This document shows positions 6,301 to 8,597 of a stretch of DNA of 8,597 nt, piece after piece (position 1 is the stretch's first letter; each line of letters begins with the position of its first letter). This DNA comes from Planctomycetales bacterium (GTDB taxonomy: Bacteria; Planctomycetota; Planctomycetia; Isosphaerales; Isosphaeraceae). The stretch covers positions 1 through 8,597 of the forward strand of contig DAIDJI010000196.1 in the NCBI GenBank assembly GCA_027451455.1, given 5' to 3'. Made by a program: the position numbers and the translations under genes. The notes beneath the pieces are model-generated. The model was not told the DNA's origin. It saw only the letters and a list, made by a program, of their open reading frames with translations, and did not search any database.

Positions 6301-6595
6301 CGTAGTCGCCCACGATCCGTCCGGCCTCGATCGTCTGCGGGGGCGGAGGAGTTGGCCTGGCGTCGTCGAGATCGGGTGTCGAGACCCCGGCATCCCGGAA
6401 CCACCCGGCCATCCGATGCAGCCGCTCCTGGTCGTCGAGGAACGCCATCAGGTCGGTGGCGTACTCCGGGTAGGCGTCGGCGATCGCCTCACGATCGATC
6501 GCCTCGCCGCGGCGGAACCTTTCGAGGCAAGAGGCCAGCAGATCGTCGAGGCGCGCCTCGCGATCAGTGTGGTCCGACTCGGTTCCGGCATGCAT
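3392..6595 (-). CDS. Membrane Ser/Thr protein kinase with 14 WD40 repeats
   Basis: A 1067-residue Hanks-type (PknB-like) kinase that phosphorylates Ser/Thr on partner proteins. Residues 1-95 form an acidic N-terminal segment with DREAIADAYPEYATDLMAFL (34-53), of a kind common in planctomycete kinases. The kinase domain spans about 98-365: glycine loop GWGGMG (105-110), ATP lysine K127, alpha-C glutamate E146, HRDLKPSN (218-225) with catalytic D220 and N225, DFG (238-240), activation-segment end GTPSYMAPE (260-268), and D281. All catalytic residues are present, so it should be active. One membrane helix covers about 386-403. After a charged linker, 14 WD-type repeats run from about 485 to 1062, most marked by a FSPDG-like turn every 41-43 residues; this fits two seven-bladed propellers outside the cytoplasm. 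The ATG at 6595 has GGAG ten bases upstream and lies 19 bases after the sigma factor stop, indicating an operon. Substrate and ligand are unknown; the neighbouring sigma factor is a natural target to suspect. Confidence 0.93.
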   Translation of the reverse strand: MHAGTESDHTDREARLDDLLASCLERFRRGEAIDREAIADAYPEYATDLMAFLDDQERLHRMAGWFRDAGVSTPDLDDARPTPPPPQTIEAGRIVGDYEILGILGWGGMGIVYEARQRSLGRRVALKMLRSGPAATPKDLIRFRREAQTIARLSHPHIVPVHEVGDHEGHLYFSMERVDGGSLASRLTDYLDDLRATAELMAKVARAIQHAHDQGVLHRDLKPSNVLVDGRGEPRVVDFGLAMLVSRGDDALTSTGEAPGTPSYMAPEQVVGRHAITTATDIHGMGTILYVLLTGRPPFRGGTALEKLEQVRDVLPESPRSVRRSIPRDLETICLKCLQKAPKDRYATAAEMADDLDRWRQGRPIRARRTGPIGRSWRLIRRYPWTSMVAVVVIVFAVAGLLDLRERARRDEDARRQAQVLADGQFAHGLGLVWRDIEGNKLESARPRIEALRPPPGGSEEAGFVFRFLERVTHVGRPPLVHVKDALYSSAFSPDGGILAVVGADRMLRLVDPKTGQSRSVEAHASEVNSVAYSPDGRRIATASEDGTVRIWDARTLQVVKTLPSHEDEVVATVFTPDSRRLISGARLGKVIVWDASTWRPLRSFQLPIAPKLQGLAISPDGATLAASGNGVVVLEMAGGPEAARPRVILDKWNVNGLAFSPDGRILAGAGPGSLVTIWQTGTWKEIASWPLMDQFAEGVAFSPDGQRIAAVARWGMVHLIDPVRGVQDRIASGQKRIWGATFSPDGRTLATASNDGMLKLWDLQRDGMRIGVALPTDNHEPGAEFSPDGEEITITDNAGRVWIHSARRGELRKALKLDSGEPITEVRLSPDSRWAAARSPSGRVQVFRLPDGRPGPALDRVDGVVRAISSGGRWLIADHGQDRGGLELWDLARGSMTFYPEENTFDNVVFSPEADQFSVFFWFEERQCLGRVDAVGFRPTRRRLHVGLHSQAFSQDGKRLATADQQGQIVIWDVATWEPTVEIHELTTAIHTVAFAPDGRTLASGGEDHLVILWDISTGRRLATLRGHSGPVQQVRFAPDGRTLASVADSPQPGSELFLWPATRAD
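3407..5146 (-). repeat. DNA footprint of 14 WD40 repeats
   Basis: Within the kinase gene, a unit of about 126 bases recurs 14 times, seen best on the plus strand as copies of CCGTCGGGCG and variants (for example ending at 3480, and near 3600, 4485, 4608 and 4738). It encodes the SPDG-R turn. The repeat turns fall at residues 491, 532, 574, 617, 659, 701, 742, 785, 828, 868 (degenerate), 910, 953, 995 and 1037, a mean spacing of 42. Copies have diverged strongly apart from the turn. Confidence 0.85.
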
Positions 6596-6614
6596 CGTCC
6601 GCTCGCTCCGCGGT

Positions 6615-7169
6615 TCACTGCAACGCCCGACGGAGGGACCGTCCCCCCCGGAAGATCAATCCGGCGACCGACGACGGAGTCCGTCCCATTCTCGCCGAGA
6701 CTTCGGCCAACGGTAGGGACTGAAAATGATGCAGCTCGATTGCCGTCCGCTGGTCGCGTGGCAGCAATGCCATCGCGGCGGCGAGCCGGAGCAACTCCTC
6801 GGCCCGGCCGACCCTCTGGCTCGGCGACGTATCCTCGGCGATCAGCGCCATCCATGGATCCGCCATCGAACAACCGGGCCTCACCTCCTCGGGACCGATC
6901 CGATCGCGCCGGCGGTCCATCGACCGTCGCAACGCCCGCCCCACGGCGCGCCGGAGGATCGTCCGGAGCCAGGCTCGGAATTCAGCGTGCGTCGACCCCC
7001 GGAACTGATCGAGCTTGTCGCAGGCGATCAACAATGTCTGCTGGACCAGGTCCGACGGGTCCAGAATTCCCCGCAGCTCCGGCGAGATCCGAGCGCGGGC
7101 CATCCTCCGCAATTCGTCCGCATAGTGCGGCAGCGCACGTGGCTGATCGGAGCCATTTGTCCCAATCAT
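6615..7169 (-). CDS. ECF-type RNA polymerase sigma factor
   Basis: A 184-residue sigma70-family factor of the extracytoplasmic-function group, which directs RNA polymerase to a specific promoter set. Region 2 lies at about residues 17-85: ILDPSDLVQQTLLIACDKLD (35-54), QFRGST, and FRAWLRTILRRAVGRAL, which covers promoter melting and -10 recognition. Region 4 lies at about 124-182: LLPRDQRTAIELHHFQSLPL and an HTH with VSARMGRTPSSVAGLIFRG for -35 recognition. The DPSDLVQ.T form is typical of planctomycete ECF factors found beside Ser/Thr kinases. ATG 7169 was chosen because AAGGA lies five bases upstream; a TTG at 7202 in frame has no such support. The kinase gene follows 19 bases later. No anti-sigma gene is visible, so control by the kinase is a reasonable inference. 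Confidence 0.92.
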   Translation of the reverse strand: MIGTNGSDQPRALPHYADELRRMARARISPELRGILDPSDLVQQTLLIACDKLDQFRGSTHAEFRAWLRTILRRAVGRALRRSMDRRRDRIGPEEVRPGCSMADPWMALIAEDTSPSQRVGRAEELLRLAAAMALLPRDQRTAIELHHFQSLPLAEVSARMGRTPSSVAGLIFRGGRSLRRALQ

Positions 7170-7221
7170 GGTTGTTCCTTCCCGGTTCCAGCCTCCCCCC
7201 AATGCCAGCCAGGAAGGTCGT

Positions 7222-7250
7222 ATCGTAGCACGCGGATATTGGCTCTACAA
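7222..7250 (-). promoter_or_regulatory. Candidate promoter of the sigma-kinase operon
   Basis: Reading the minus strand, TTGTAG (7250-7245) and TACGAT (7227-7222) are separated by exactly 17 bases. Each box matches the sigma70 consensus at four of six positions. The -35 box starts six bases beyond the tilS stop codon, and transcription would begin near 7215, leaving a leader of about 46 bases before the start at 7169. Spacing, position and the locally AT-richer sequence support it. Confidence 0.42.
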
Positions 7251-7255
7251 GAACC

Positions 7256-8520
7256 TCAAATAAGGCTCAAGAATGGCTCGGCGAACGCTTTCCACATCAA
7301 TGGGATACGAATCCGGGTCGCTTCATTCAGTCGGACGCGATCGGCGATCCGATGGCCGACGACCCAGACAATCCCGAATTGATCGCAGAGGAGCGGCGTG
7401 AGGGCGCGTTGGTCGCGCGGAACGCCCCGGCCTCGGAAGAAGTCGGCGAGCGGCTGGCTCCGACCGCCCATCCCCAGCGGCGCGAACCGATCCCCAGGCC
7501 GCGGCCCCCGGACAAACAGCGGGAGGACCAGTTGGTCGTAATCGACCACCTCGTCGCCCGCCTCGCCGCCGACGACGATCCGACCGCCCGCCCAGGGAAT
7601 CGCCGCCTCGCCGGGGCATTCTATCGGGATCGGATCGAACTCGGGCGGGCGAACGGGAGCGGTGCGATGGAGGACCAGCGAGCGGCCCCTGGCGGTTGCC
7701 GAGATCCCGTCGCCGATCGCGACGCCCGACGCCTCGCCGCCGCGGGCGAGCCGCTCCAGCCGCCGCCATCGGCGAGATGACATCCCCTGCTCTGGCCATC
7801 CTGCGCGTCGCCAGGCGCGTCGGATCAGCTCGGAGCGGAGGAAGGCCGGCAGGGCTCGGATCGCCTCGCGATCGATCTCCAGGCGATCGGGTTCGACCCT
7901 CGCGGCCGAATCCAGCGATCGGAGCCGGGCCTCGTGGGCCTTCTCCGACGACCGCGCCAGATCCCCGAGCCGGATGATGGCGCCGACGACGTCCGGGTTG
8001 TAGTCGCGGGCGAGACCGGGAAGGAGGACGTGGCGGATGCGGGCGCGGGTTCGGGCGAGGTCGGCGTTGGTCGCGTCCTCGCGGAAGGGCTGGCCGATTG
8101 TTGCCAGGTAGGTACGGATCTCGTCGCGGGAGACGTCGAGAAGCGGGCGGATCAGGTCGATCGGCGGGTCGATAGCGAGTCGACGTCGGCGCGGGATGCC
8201 GGCGAGGCCGCGCGGGCCGGTGCCCCGGAGGATCCGGTGCAGGATCGTCTCGGCCTGGTCGTCGCGCGTCTGGCCGACCGCGACGACGCCGGCGCCCCGA
8301 CCTCGGGCGACCTCGACGAGCCAGTCGTACCTGGCGCGTCGGGCATCGGCCTCGAAGTGGCCGGCGCGGGCGGGGCGCCACTGTCCGAGGTCAAACGGAC
8401 AGCCCAGCGATTCGGCCAGCTCGGCGACGAAGGCGGCGTCGGCCTGGGACGCCTCGCCACGAGCGCCGTGGTCGAGGTGGGCGATGGAGAGGGTCAGGCC
8501 GCAAGGTCGGGCCAGCCCGT
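7256..8520 (-). CDS. tilS: tRNA(Ile)-lysidine synthase, N terminus missing
   Basis: TilS uses ATP to join lysine to C34 of the CAU-anticodon tRNA-Ile, making it read AUA; it is usually essential. About 420 residues are visible and end in TGA at 7256-7258. In order: AHLDHGARGEASQADAAFV, then FEADARRARYDWL, then VAVGQTRDDQAETILHRILR (the second conserved motif), GPRGLAGIP, then LIRPLLDVSRDEIRTYL and REDATNADLARTRARIRH, a central helical part, and a C-terminal domain with GDRFAPLGMGGRSQPLADFF and FGIVWVVGHRIADRV. The SGGxDS ATP loop that should lie about 25 residues before AHLDHG is absent in all frames, and similarity stops at about 8520. The frame itself stays open to the right edge, but those residues do not resemble TilS. 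So the gene is truncated by a rearrangement or an assembly join; as it stands it could not bind ATP. No start can be assigned. Confidence 0.88.
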
Positions 8521-8528
8521 GCAGATCG
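8512..8528. other. Apparent breakpoint between tilS and a methyltransferase fragment
   Basis: To the left, the minus strand reads as TilS (GLARPCGLTLSIAHLDHG, from 8518 downwards). To the right, the plus strand reads as a methyltransferase piece from about 8522. The two similarities abut head to head with little or no spacer. A bacterial chromosome would not normally lose the TilS ATP loop, so this is either a chimeric join or a real inversion. The exact base cannot be fixed by eye. Confidence 0.5.
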
Positions 8529-8597
8529 CGCGCCGGGTGAAGCCGGGCGGACGGCTCTCGGTCTGGCTGTATCGCAGAAACACACCGCCACAGGAGT
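8519..8597 (+). CDS. Fragment of a class I SAM-dependent methyltransferase
   Basis: The plus frame starting with GTG at 8519 reads VQIARRVKPGGRLSVWLYRR followed by NTPPQE to the right edge. The piece ARRVKPGGRLSVWLY matches the post-motif-II region of class I SAM-dependent methyltransferases (usually A-R-V-LKPGG-R-L-x-V), and the Y-R-R-N continuation resembles planctomycete members I recall. Only about 26 residues are visible, open to the right, with no credible start at the left end: a complete methyltransferase would have some 100 or more residues before this point, yet that space holds tilS on the other strand. It is therefore an internal fragment joined to tilS. The family call rests on one motif. 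Confidence 0.5.
   Translation, partial: MQIARRVKPGGRLSVWLYRRNTPPQE

Noticed and set aside
4898..7228. Very long plus-strand open frame (776 codons) opposite the kinase and sigma genes
   Set aside because: It is antisense to two clearly recognised genes, has low-complexity Arg/Pro/Gly composition and no domain; it reflects GC-biased codon use.
6726..7382. Plus-strand open frame of 218 codons across the sigma factor gene
   Set aside because: Antisense shadow of the sigma factor with no recognisable domain.
7323..8381. Minus-strand open frame of 352 codons over tilS
   Set aside because: Arg/Pro-rich out-of-frame shadow; the TilS motifs lie in another frame on the same strand.

Overview
The window looks like a fragment of a high-GC planctomycete chromosome, most likely family Isosphaeraceae or a close relative. 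The grounds are the gene families: a DUF4058 protein of the MPIHDW type, a DUF433 protein with the long N-terminal helix, and a very large Ser/Thr kinase carrying WD40 propellers directly behind an ECF sigma factor gene. Most stretches also show open frames on several strands, as expected from strong GC bias at third codon positions. This placement is inferred from recognised families; no marker gene was compared.

Layout: (1) 3-293, plus strand: the C-terminal third of NAD kinase (nadK), cut by the left edge. (2) 327-656, minus: an orphan DUF433 antitoxin-like protein, convergent with nadK. (3) 884-1929, plus: an XRE-type HTH regulator and a DUF4058 protein 8 bases apart, probably one transcript, divergent from DUF433. 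(4) 1975-7169, minus: a same-strand block which, in transcription order, runs from an ECF sigma factor (7169-6615) to a 1067-residue kinase/TM/14-WD-repeat protein (6595-3392), a 100-residue secreted Cys/Tyr-rich protein (3203-2901) and a secreted PDZ-like protein with a proline-rich tail (2700-1975). (5) 7256-about 8520, minus: tRNA(Ile)-lysidine synthase (tilS) lacking its N-terminal ATP-binding loop. (6) About 8519-8597, plus: a piece that reads as the inside of a class I SAM-dependent methyltransferase.

Sigma factor and kinase are 19 bases apart and almost certainly form one operon; a plausible sigma70-type promoter lies between tilS and the sigma gene. The kinase would sit in the inner membrane, with its catalytic domain in the cytoplasm and its two predicted seven-bladed propellers on the other side. 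The two following genes encode exported proteins with good ribosome sites, so the block could be an envelope-sensing or envelope-remodelling module, though no functional link is shown by sequence alone.

The right end needs caution. tilS loses its homology at about 8520, exactly where an oppositely oriented methyltransferase frame begins. This is either a real inversion or recombination point or an assembly/amplification chimera. No tRNA, rRNA, CRISPR array or insertion sequence was seen, and no gene-free stretch exceeds 300 bases (the longest is 657-883).
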